Position numbers and translations under genes: made by a program
Shown here: piece after piece, positions 1 through 4,641 of the stretch
Position numbering within the stretch: position 1 is the first letter of the stretch
How the letters are laid out: every line of letters starts with the position of its first letter
Notes under the pieces: model-generated
Databases searched by the model: none
What the model was told of the DNA's origin: nothing
Seen by the model: the letters and a program-made list of their open reading frames with translations, nothing else
Assembly: GCA_030631975.1 (NCBI GenBank)
Contig: DAOVKD010000018.1
Coordinates: 1-8,489 of the forward strand
DNA from: Candidatus Woesearchaeota archaeon
GTDB taxonomy: Archaea; Nanobdellota; Nanobdellia; Woesearchaeales; GW2011-AR4
Length of the DNA: 8,489 nt
Direction of reading: 5' to 3'

Positions 1-21
1 CAAACAGGTGGCATATAAAAG

Positions 22-137
22 GGGGACAGCTTCCCCAGTCTCCCGAACAAAAGTACAGCACAGCTAGGAACGGAGGCCTTCTTGACTGCCGTGTTCGGAA
101 TGGGAACGGGTGGAAGCAAGCCCCTATGGCCGTCCAA
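22..137 (-). rRNA. rrf: 5S ribosomal RNA
   Basis: Read on the minus strand, this stretch has the conserved 5S core: a GGCCAUAGGGG-like 5' segment, then CCCGUUCCCAUUCCGAACACGG (positions 110-89), the loop that carries the universally conserved CCGAAC. Near the 3' end are UUCGGGAGACUGGGG-type sequences. Helix I can be closed by GGACGG (135-130) with CUGUCC (29-24), giving about 116 nt, the usual 5S length. No 23S or 16S sequence lies within the visible flanks, so the 5S is unlinked at least on its upstream side. A TTTT tract just after the 3' end (20-17) would serve as a termination signal. The exact ends are estimated from helix I. Confidence 0.93.
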
Positions 138-156
138 TACAAGGTAATACTTGCCG

Positions 157-165
157 TTTTAAAAA
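157..165 (-). promoter_or_regulatory. TATA box of the 5S rRNA gene
   Basis: On the minus strand this reads TTTTTAAAA, preceded by AACC. Its centre is about 24 nt before the predicted 5S 5' end (about 137), the expected archaeal TATA-to-start distance. This suggests the 5S is transcribed on its own rather than with an rRNA operon. Confidence 0.55.
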
Positions 166-224
166 GGTTGCGGATATGAATTTGAAAATGATGATGAACC
201 ACACTCTGGAGATTTAAGATGTAT

Positions 225-1037
225 TTATGTAAAATCATGCTCTTTATATTTTCCTAAAAGTTCCAAAATTTCTGTATCTTTAATTTCTTTTAATTTTATT
301 TGTGTGTTAAACCCTTGCTCTTCTAAGTGGATAGGAGTCTTCTTTTGAAAGAAAATTGAAAGAGTCTCATCTGAAATGAAGAACCTTTGTATTGAAACTT
401 CTTTACGTTTATCATTCTTTTCTAACCATCCTTCAAGTAATCTTTTAAGTCTAAACAAATCTTTATCATATTTTGGGGACTTAGAAGATAGTGTCTTAGC
501 AAAATCTTGAAGATTTATTATGCTGCTAAATTTCTTCTTTGTCTTTCTTGAATAATACTCATAATCAGTTCTGCTTACTGGCTTATCCTCCAAGATTCTT
601 TTCATTATCTGCCTTTCTTTCTTTGTAAAAATCTGAGAAAGCCGCATTTGTAGATCTCTTTCAGCATAAATTTTCTGCTTTTCTATCATCAATTTTGGTT
701 TTTCTAAAGCTAGTTTTTGCATTTTAAATTCTTGCTCAAATTCCTCTTCGTTGAGGTTGCCTTCGCCAGAAATATTTGGCAGCGGTTTATCTATTTGATT
801 CTCCTGAAATATTTTCTTTGTGATAGAGATAATCTGGGCTAATAGTTTCTTCTTTTTAGTCTTAGAGTATATTTTTTCTAGATTTATATTATAATTATAT
901 ATCAAAAAAGGAATTGCCTTGAGATAGCGAATATCTTCGGTATTCAAAATAGATAAAATTAATTCTTCCTTCTCTTTTTCAGTTCCAAACATCTTATAAC
1001 CTGCTTCAGAAAGTTTTTTCTCTATATTTATTGCCAT
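225..1037 (-). CDS. hypothetical protein, partner of nucleotidyltransferase (possible toxin-antitoxin partner)
   Basis: This is a 270-residue lysine-rich, soluble protein with no signal peptide or membrane segment. Residues 95-135 are charged and probably helical or coiled-coil. Residues 137-173 form the most motif-like block: FTKKERQIMKRILE, then KPVSRTDYEYYSRK, then KKKF. It looks like a helix-turn-helix or sigma-like segment, and I have the impression that similar LTxxExxIL...YYSRxxKKKL blocks recur in archaeal proteins beside nucleotidyltransferase genes; I cannot verify this. The start codon lies inside the end of the upstream nucleotidyltransferase gene (10-nt overlap), and GAGGT at 1044-1048 is a good Shine-Dalgarno site 6 nt before the ATG, so the two are co-transcribed and probably translationally coupled. 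The function is unknown. An antitoxin/DNA-binding role or a target-recognition role are both conceivable. Confidence 0.8.
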   Translation of the reverse strand: MAINIEKKLSEAGYKMFGTEKEKEELILSILNTEDIRYLKAIPFLIYNYNINLEKIYSKTKKKKLLAQIISITKKIFQENQIDKPLPNISGEGNLNEEEFEQEFKMQKLALEKPKLMIEKQKIYAERDLQMRLSQIFTKKERQIMKRILEDKPVSRTDYEYYSRKTKKKFSSIINLQDFAKTLSSKSPKYDKDLFRLKRLLEGWLEKNDKRKEVSIQRFFISDETLSIFFQKKTPIHLEEQGFNTQIKLKEIKDTEILELLGKYKEHDFT

Positions 1038-1645
1038 CTTTTTACCTCATTGATCAATTTGCGATTTAATGGAAACTTCCAATGGCTAAACTCTATTTCA
1101 ATTAAATCAAGTAATTTTTGCTTATAATTTGCAACTATGGAAGTTTCCATAGTTTCCTTATATCTTCTTACAAGTTCAGGCAGGTTTATCTTTTGGTTCT
1201 CAAAAATCTTTTTAATATCCAAAAAATCTCTAGGATCTCCCCTTGCCAATTTACTTATAATTATATCCTCTAATGATAGCGTATAAAGTTCGATATTCTC
1301 AAACGATTTTATAAATTTAGACTTGTCCAAAAAATTAGGCGATAACTCTGTTCCGAGAATATTTGAACCCATAAATAAGTCAAAAAACAGTCCCTCTTGA
1401 GTCTGCCAACGAATAGTTCCAATTCTTTTAAAACCAATTTTTTCAAAGATTTCACAAATATACTGATAGTCTTTATGTGAGTCAATATCAATATCTATAT
1501 CCAATGTAGATGATTTAATGCCCAGGATTGTTAATGCTGTCCCTCCCAAAGCATACATCTTAATTTTCCTTTCAATAAATTTAGAGATTGAATTAAGTAA
1601 CTCAAATAATTCATTTGCGCTGGTTTCCTTTTTGTTGGTAGCCAT
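1028..1645 (-). CDS. nucleotidyltransferase, DUF6036/AbiEii-like
   Basis: This 205-residue protein belongs to the polymerase-beta-type nucleotidyltransferase fold. Residues 31-38 (YALGGTAL) carry the GG[T/S] motif. Residues 49-55 (DIDIDID) supply the metal-binding DxD pair, and D89 in FFDLF fits the third catalytic aspartate. Residues 124-143 (LSLEDIIISKLARGDPRDFL, followed by DI) match the C-terminal helical signature of DUF6036/AbiEii-type enzymes (EDxxxxKxxR...RDxxD). Family members transfer nucleotides to RNA, tRNA or protein targets and often act as toxins or antitoxins of two-gene modules. It is first in an operon, overlaps its partner gene by 10 nt, and has a TATA box 29 nt before the ATG plus an operator-like array. 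All catalytic positions appear intact. The substrate cannot be read from sequence. Confidence 0.88.
   Translation of the reverse strand: MATNKKETSANELFELLNSISKFIERKIKMYALGGTALTILGIKSSTLDIDIDIDSHKDYQYICEIFEKIGFKRIGTIRWQTQEGLFFDLFMGSNILGTELSPNFLDKSKFIKSFENIELYTLSLEDIIISKLARGDPRDFLDIKKIFENQKINLPELVRRYKETMETSIVANYKQKLLDLIEIEFSHWKFPLNRKLINEVKRWQ
1044..1048 (-). promoter_or_regulatory. Shine-Dalgarno site of the 270-residue ORF
   Basis: GAGGT on the minus strand, 6 nt before the ATG at 1037 and inside the final codons of the nucleotidyltransferase gene. It supports this ATG as the start and re-initiation within the operon. Confidence 0.6.
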
Positions 1646-1668
1646 AAACTAATATAAAATCAAAAGTA

Positions 1669-1678
1669 GTATATAAAT
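1669..1678 (-). promoter_or_regulatory. TATA box of the nucleotidyltransferase operon
   Basis: The minus strand reads ATTTATATAC, centred about 29 nt before the ATG at 1645, so the transcript would be leaderless or nearly so. The half-site array at 1689-1715 lies directly upstream of it. Confidence 0.65.
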
Positions 1679-1688
1679 GTTACTATTT

Positions 1689-1715
1689 TTGTATAAATAA
1701 ATACAATATTTGTAT
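1689..1715. promoter_or_regulatory. operator-like array of three 6-bp half-sites
   Basis: TTGTAT (1689-1694), ATACAA (1701-1706) and TTGTAT (1710-1715) are exact copies in alternating orientation. They create two overlapping inverted repeats: TTGTAT-N6-ATACAA and ATACAA-TAT-TTGTAT. The two direct copies are 21 bp apart, two DNA turns, so they face the same side of the helix. The array sits just upstream of the operon's TATA box, where an activator or autoregulatory antitoxin could bind. Low sequence complexity (AT-rich) lowers confidence. Confidence 0.45.
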
Positions 1716-1740
1716 AAAAACATAGATAAATGTATTTTAA

Positions 1741-1867
1741 CGGAAAACTGCCCTTTGATTCTTGTTCTTGATGCATTAAGAAATCAAGATTTCTTGTACC
1801 CGCAAAAAAGCAGAGCTTTTTGAGCATATCGGCTTCGCCTCAGAAAATTATAAAGAAAACGAAAGGT
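1741..1867. other. hairpin-rich intergenic segment, with terminator-like element for the 132-residue ORF
   Basis: Two strong short hairpins lie here. AAGAAATC-AA-GATTTCTT (1778-1795) has 8-bp arms. AAAAAGC-AGA-GCTTTTT (1805-1821) has 7-bp arms; on the minus strand its 3' arm is a run of six T (1809-1804), a plausible terminator for the gene ending at 1868. A further GGC-TTC-GCC hairpin lies near 1831-1839, enclosed by TGAG and CTCA. No coding potential is evident. Confidence 0.5.
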
Positions 1868-1870
1868 TTA
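1856..1870 (+). repeat. 15-bp inverted repeat, left copy
   Basis: AAAACGAAAGGTTTA. Its exact reverse complement occurs at 2278-2292. The last three bases are the stop codon (TAA) of the minus-strand gene at 1868-2266. Confidence 0.7.
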
Positions 1871-2266
1871 ATCTCTTCTAAAAACGTATTGTTCTCCCCT
1901 TTTATATACAATTCCTGCATAAAATAGCTCTGATTTATCGCACAACTCAGTATATATGCCATTCATAATATTTCCTAAAAAGTTTGCAGCTCTTCTATTT
2001 CCCATGCGCGGCAAAGTTGCTTTTAGTGCATGGTTCATATGTTGTCGTTTTGCCTGTTGAACAATCTCAACTAATGCAGAATCATTTTCAGTATCTAAGT
2101 TATCTACTCCTCTTACTAAATCGAGAGTTAATTCTGAAGGTGTTTCTGTACCTTCTCTAATCTGAGGTAATACTTCTAAGATACTATTTTTACCTGCATA
2201 ATGAAAAAATCCATATGCTTTTCCAACAGAACTTTCTTTTTCGTATGCCACACTATTAATATGCAT
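1868..2266 (-). CDS. hypothetical small protein (132 residues), flanked by inverted repeat
   Basis: I do not recognise a named family. The protein is soluble, mixed alpha/beta in appearance, with no signal peptide, membrane span or cysteine cluster. An acidic middle part (residues 36-64, containing TPSELTLDLVRGVDNL) is followed by a helical stretch with RMGNRRAANFLGNIMNGIY and a beta-like C-terminus with alternating charged and aromatic residues. I have an unverified impression that similar small proteins recur in DPANN genomes. The start is uncertain. The TATA box (2274-2281) is only 12 nt from the ATG at 2266, which would put transcription start near 2251. Codon 6 there is GTG (2251-2249), so a leaderless GTG start giving 127 residues fits the promoter rule seen elsewhere in this window. 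The gene is monocistronic and enclosed by a 15-bp inverted repeat. Confidence 0.72.
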   Translation of the reverse strand: MHINSVAYEKESSVGKAYGFFHYAGKNSILEVLPQIREGTETPSELTLDLVRGVDNLDTENDSALVEIVQQAKRQHMNHALKATLPRMGNRRAANFLGNIMNGIYTELCDKSELFYAGIVYKRGEQYVFRRD

Positions 2267-2273
2267 TAACTGG

Positions 2274-2281
2274 TATATAAA
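2274..2281 (-). promoter_or_regulatory. TATA box of the 132-residue ORF
   Basis: Minus strand TTTATATA, preceded by GAAAGG (purine-rich, BRE-like). It overlaps the inner end of the right inverted-repeat copy. Its centre is 26-27 nt before GTG at 2251 but only about 12 nt before ATG at 2266. Confidence 0.6.
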
Positions 2282-2292
2282 CCTTTCGTTTT
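2278..2292 (-). repeat. 15-bp inverted repeat, right copy
   Basis: TAAACCTTTCGTTTT on the plus strand, the exact reverse complement of 1856-1870. It covers the purine-rich and upstream half of the promoter of the enclosed gene. Confidence 0.7.
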
Positions 2293-2442
2293 ATAACTAC
2301 TATCTGGGGACTATTATTAATTTATTGAGCCAGCCCGAACTCTCCCTTAGCTTCGCTTCAGTCGGGACGTTACACTTTTTTCCTTCGGAAAAACCACGCC
2401 TAACAGCCGATCGCGATGTTATACCCCCTTCCTTAAAAAACC
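2293..2442. other. gene-free segment with hairpins, downstream of rqcH-like gene
   Basis: CCCGA (2334-2338) pairs with TCGGG (2362-2366) across a GC-richer insert. TTTTTCC-TTC-GGAAAAA (2377-2393) is a 7-bp hairpin with a three-base loop. A T6 tract on the minus strand (2440-2435), immediately after the RqcH-like stop codon, is a plausible archaeal U-tract terminator. No sequence resembling an NFACT-R domain follows in any minus-strand frame. Confidence 0.5.
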
Positions 2443-3561
2443 CTAAACCTCCACCACAACCCTCTTCTCCTTAACATCAACATCCTTGACAACCTTATGC
2501 CCTTTCAGCTTCTCTTTAATCTCTTCCCATGAATATTTCTTGCTTGCTTTGTTGATTTCATCCAGAATCTCTTTAATCAGCTGATAATTATTATAAATCA
2601 ATTCTGCTTTTTTTCTGTTTTCTGCTTCCTTGCTCCCCATATTGTTCATTGTCTCTTTCTGCTCTTCTATTATTCTTTTTAATTCATTTATTTTCTTTGA
2701 ATAAGCAGAGTCTTCTTTTTTTACTATCTTAATCTCATGTGTAAAATAAAAATCCAATGCTTCATTAAAATCAGAGAACTCCTTTTTTTCATAGTCTTTA
2801 TAGAATTCCAAATCAATTGGCGCAACATCCACTGCTCCCTTATCTCTGTATATTATTTGAGGGTTTTTTTTATTCTTAATTAATTTTTTTATTGAACTGA
2901 TTATTTTTTTTATTTCACTATCATTAATTTTTATTGGACTTGAATTTTTATCTATATTGCTTAACAAACATACTTCCTCAGAATAAGTTCCGCCAAGACC
3001 CAATTCCACTGCAAGACTAGTGACAACCTTATCCTTCTTTGATTTTTTCAGCAAATCACTAATATCCTTTTTTTGCAGCTTAAATACATTGTACCCCATA
3101 TTAGGGTATTTGTATTTCTCCTTTGGAACTACAGCTCTATCCCTAAATTTATGATGTATCAGGCAATCAATAATAATATCCTCATCATTGCACAAAATCA
3201 CATTGCCTTTCCCAAAAAATTCCAGGTAAAGCTTCTTTATCTCATCTTTTGCCTTAAAAACAAATTTCAATATTCTCTCAGGCTCCAGCTGCTCAACAGA
3301 ATCCAGAAACTTACCCTCAAGATGCTTTCTAAGAAATGCGCAAAAACCAGATGGTTTTTCATCAGCAGATTTCTCCCCACTAAGAAAAATAGTTTTTCCA
3401 ACAATTACTCTTAACACCTTTTTTCCAACATTACTCTGGTAAAGCTGGATATAAATCTCTTCTTTGCTATTATTATATATTCTATCTACCTTAGAGCCCT
3501 CTAGGTCTTTTAATTCCTTTAGAACAAAATACATATCCAAGGATGCTAGCTGGGTTTTCAT
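2443..3561 (-). CDS. rqcH: RqcH/NEMF-type NFACT protein lacking the NFACT-R domain
   Basis: NFACT proteins bind stalled 50S-peptidyl-tRNA complexes and, in bacteria, recruit alanyl-tRNA to add C-terminal tails (ribosome-associated quality control). With the start at 3561 the protein has 372 residues. The NFACT-N domain opens with SLDMYFVLKELKDLEGSKVD and contains the FCAFLRKHLEG core (residues 73-83). The family's D-R motif appears as E95-R96 in EPERIL, a conservative change. FFGKGNVIL and the HHKFRDR region follow, then a helical linker and a coiled coil rich in K/E (about residues 285-340). It ends at EKRVVVEV, exactly where the NFACT-R (DUF814) domain normally begins, so it is about half the usual archaeal length (roughly 650 residues). 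ATG 3561 is chosen over the in-frame ATG at 3606 because a TATA box lies 27 nt upstream of it and homologous N-termini begin this way. Confidence 0.88.
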   Translation of the reverse strand: MKTQLASLDMYFVLKELKDLEGSKVDRIYNNSKEEIYIQLYQSNVGKKVLRVIVGKTIFLSGEKSADEKPSGFCAFLRKHLEGKFLDSVEQLEPERILKFVFKAKDEIKKLYLEFFGKGNVILCNDEDIIIDCLIHHKFRDRAVVPKEKYKYPNMGYNVFKLQKKDISDLLKKSKKDKVVTSLAVELGLGGTYSEEVCLLSNIDKNSSPIKINDSEIKKIISSIKKLIKNKKNPQIIYRDKGAVDVAPIDLEFYKDYEKKEFSDFNEALDFYFTHEIKIVKKEDSAYSKKINELKRIIEEQKETMNNMGSKEAENRKKAELIYNNYQLIKEILDEINKASKKYSWEEIKEKLKGHKVVKDVDVKEKRVVVEV

Positions 3562-3582
3562 ATATAGAAAAACAGAAGAAGG

Positions 3583-3592
3583 ATATATAAAT
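3583..3592 (-). promoter_or_regulatory. TATA box of the rqcH-like gene
   Basis: Minus strand ATTTATATAT, centred 27 nt before ATG 3561. It decides the start: the longer in-frame ATG at 3606 would lie upstream of the promoter. It directly follows the stop codon of the aminotransferase remnant. Confidence 0.7.
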
Positions 3593-3715
3593 CTATTCAA
3601 ACTCAAAAGGGGAAATTACATCTTTGCCAAATTTTTCTTTTTTCAGCTGCTTTGCTTTTGTGTCTATTGTCAATGTTGCACTTGGAGCAATATTTTTGAC
3701 TCTATCTGATACCAA
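3593..3715 (-). pseudogene. N-terminal remnant of a class I PLP aminotransferase (aspC-like)
   Basis: A 40-codon minus-strand frame from TTG 3715 to TAG 3595-3593 reads VSDRVKNIAPSATLTIDTKA, then KQLKKEKFGKDVIS, then PFEFE. The first ~35 residues match the familiar N-terminus of class I aspartate aminotransferases (SDRVKxIxPSATLAxxAKAxELKxxGxDVIS). The frame ends before the FGAGEPDF motif, and all of the catalytic domain is missing. It overlaps the 3' end of the AK6-type kinase gene by 14 nt, as a downstream operon gene would. The TTG could be an original start or a decayed ATG. The conserved stretch has no stop or frameshift, so loss was recent, or a short peptide or a domain-sized leftover is retained. 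The lysine that binds PLP is absent, so it cannot be an active aminotransferase. Confidence 0.65.
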
Positions 3716-4337
3716 CAAAAACACCAATCTTACTGGAAATGCTCTTAATATTAATACCTTTTGTTGTATTAATAACAATAACATCATGCTTGTTCTCTTT
3801 AGCCTCATTTAAGCAGACATCAAATATTTCTGCATCCAAATTTTCCCTTACCTTGTTTTCAGAATATTTCCTCTTTTTCAGCCTTTTTTTCAGTTCTTTT
3901 AAACCACATTTAGTAACTATGCATAAATCAACATACCTTCTTGGCAGATAATGAGAAAGATGGGAATCTATGATTATTCCTTTTTTTATTCTTTTAATTT
4001 TATTATTAATATTTTTTTGGAATTTTTTATTTTTGATTAATTTACTTTTGTTGGAATGTATTTTTTCATTGTATTTTTTCATTGAAATTTTATTAATTGT
4101 TTTTTTGTTTTTCTGAATTAATTTTTTATAATTGCCTATCTCCTTAATCAATGCTTTATTTAATTTATTGACATTAATAATCTTTGTCTTCCTTTTTCTG
4201 TCATAACCTTCTGAAATATTATATTTTTTTATTACTTTATTTGCATCAATATAATAAAAACCCAGCTTTTTAGCTAATTTGGCTGATAATGTGGTTTTCC
4301 CTGTTCCCGGTGATCCTGTGACTATAAGCACTTTCAT
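3702..4337 (-). CDS. AK6/Fap7-type adenylate kinase with Lys/Asn-rich insertion
   Basis: This is a P-loop nucleotide kinase of the archaeal/eukaryotic AK6 (Fap7, hCINAP) family, which has NMP-kinase/ATPase activity and helps process the 3' end of small-subunit rRNA during ribosome maturation. Of 211 residues, the Walker A motif is GSPGTGKTT (8-16). YYIDANKVI (28-36) is the NMP-binding start, IIIDSHLSHYLP (121-132) carries the Walker B-like DSHLSH signature, and KKRLKKRKYSENKVRENLDAE (150-170) is the lid. Family members are about 180 residues. The excess is a Lys/Asn-rich stretch at roughly 66-117, low in complexity and likely a flexible, RNA-contacting loop. It is the first gene of a minus-strand unit with a leaderless promoter; its 3' end overlaps the aminotransferase remnant. 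The last seven residues may be altered by that junction. Confidence 0.86.
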   Translation of the reverse strand: MKVLIVTGSPGTGKTTLSAKLAKKLGFYYIDANKVIKKYNISEGYDRKRKTKIINVNKLNKALIKEIGNYKKLIQKNKKTINKISMKKYNEKIHSNKSKLIKNKKFQKNINNKIKRIKKGIIIDSHLSHYLPRRYVDLCIVTKCGLKELKKRLKKRKYSENKVRENLDAEIFDVCLNEAKENKHDVIVINTTKGINIKSISSKIGVFVGIR

Positions 4338-4358
4338 AGACTGTTGTCAATCTCGGTA

Positions 4359-4367
4359 ATTTTTAAA
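4359..4367 (-). promoter_or_regulatory. TATA box of the AK6-type kinase gene
   Basis: Minus strand TTTAAAAA core, centred about 27 nt before the ATG at 4337. It is back-to-back with a plus-strand TATA-like box at 4384-4393. Confidence 0.6.
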
Positions 4368-4383
4368 CATTGCCCTTATTTTC

Positions 4384-4393
4384 AATATAAAAA
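4384..4393 (+). promoter_or_regulatory. possible TATA box, divergent from the kinase promoter
   Basis: AATATAAAAA followed by GAGGGG. It predicts transcription starting near 4414, inside the small ORF at 4400-4603, so if real it may drive a non-coding or leader RNA rather than that ORF. Confidence 0.35.
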
Positions 4394-4399
4394 GAGGGG

Positions 4400-4603
4400 T
4401 TGGGACAAACAAGAAATTTAGCAAAAAGAAGGAAACAGATAGCTAATTTACTTTACATAACACAAACAAATCATAATTTTATTGAGACAATAAACGGAGA
4501 AACACCAGTAATGCTTGAATGTTTGCAAAGCAAATCTTTATCATGGAATGATATTTTTAATGTAAGATTATCATTCAAAATTAAGACAATTTGCCCCATT
4601 TAA
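4400..4603 (+). CDS. doubtful small ORF upstream of the ATP-grasp gene
   Basis: A 67-codon frame starting with TTG. The product would be basic at its N-terminus (NLAKRRKQ) and otherwise unremarkable, with one internal Met at codon 38, no signal peptide, no membrane span and no recognised domain. The only TATA-like box (4384-4393) would place transcription start about 14 nt after the TTG, and there is no Shine-Dalgarno site, so translation from this start is unlikely. It could be a gene remnant, an unrecognised peptide, or transcribed non-coding DNA ahead of the ligase gene. No function is proposed. Confidence 0.25.
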   Translation: MGQTRNLAKRRKQIANLLYITQTNHNFIETINGETPVMLECLQSKSLSWNDIFNVRLSFKIKTICPI

Positions 4604-4611
4604 AAGAAAAG

Positions 4612-4620
4612 AATATAAAT
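4612..4620 (+). promoter_or_regulatory. TATA box of the ATP-grasp gene
   Basis: AATATAAAT, centred 26 nt before the ATG at 4642, with purine-rich AAAAGAAAAG before it (BRE-like). The transcript is predicted to begin at the ATG. Confidence 0.65.
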
Positions 4621-4637
4621 TAGTTGTACTAACTAAT
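4619..4637. promoter_or_regulatory. 19-bp palindrome between TATA box and start (probable operator)
   Basis: ATTAGTT-GTACT-AACTAAT has perfect 7-bp arms. It occupies exactly the gap between TATA box and transcription start, where a bound dimer would block polymerase recruitment, a common archaeal repression mode. Because the transcript appears leaderless, the palindrome is not expected to be in the RNA, which argues for a DNA operator rather than an attenuator. Confidence 0.55.
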
Positions 4638-4641
4638 TAGC

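Noticed and set aside
185..205. ATGATGATGA resembling a C box of a C/D sRNA
   Set aside because: No matching D box (CUGA) or C'/D' pair at suitable spacing on either strand.
139..227. Zinc-ribbon-like words in two frames (SPECGSSS on the minus strand after the 270-residue ORF's stop, and GCGYEFENDDEPHSGDLRC on the plus strand)
   Set aside because: Each is very short, bounded by a stop or the 5S gene, lacks a start codon and shares bases with the other. I could not tell a gene remnant from coincidence.
1688..1718. CRISPR-like short direct repeats (TTTGTATAAA twice)
   Set aside because: Only two 10-bp copies 21 bp apart, too short and too few for an array; better explained as operator half-sites.
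3073..3414. Plus-strand open frame of 113 codons inside the rqcH-like gene
   Set aside because: It is antisense to a clearly recognised NFACT protein, its product has no domain, and it has no promoter; an AT-rich shadow frame.
3562..3606. Fifteen-residue N-terminal extension of the rqcH-like protein from ATG 3606
   Set aside because: It lies upstream of or across the TATA box at 3583-3592 and overlaps the aminotransferase remnant; the family's usual N-terminus begins at ATG 3561.
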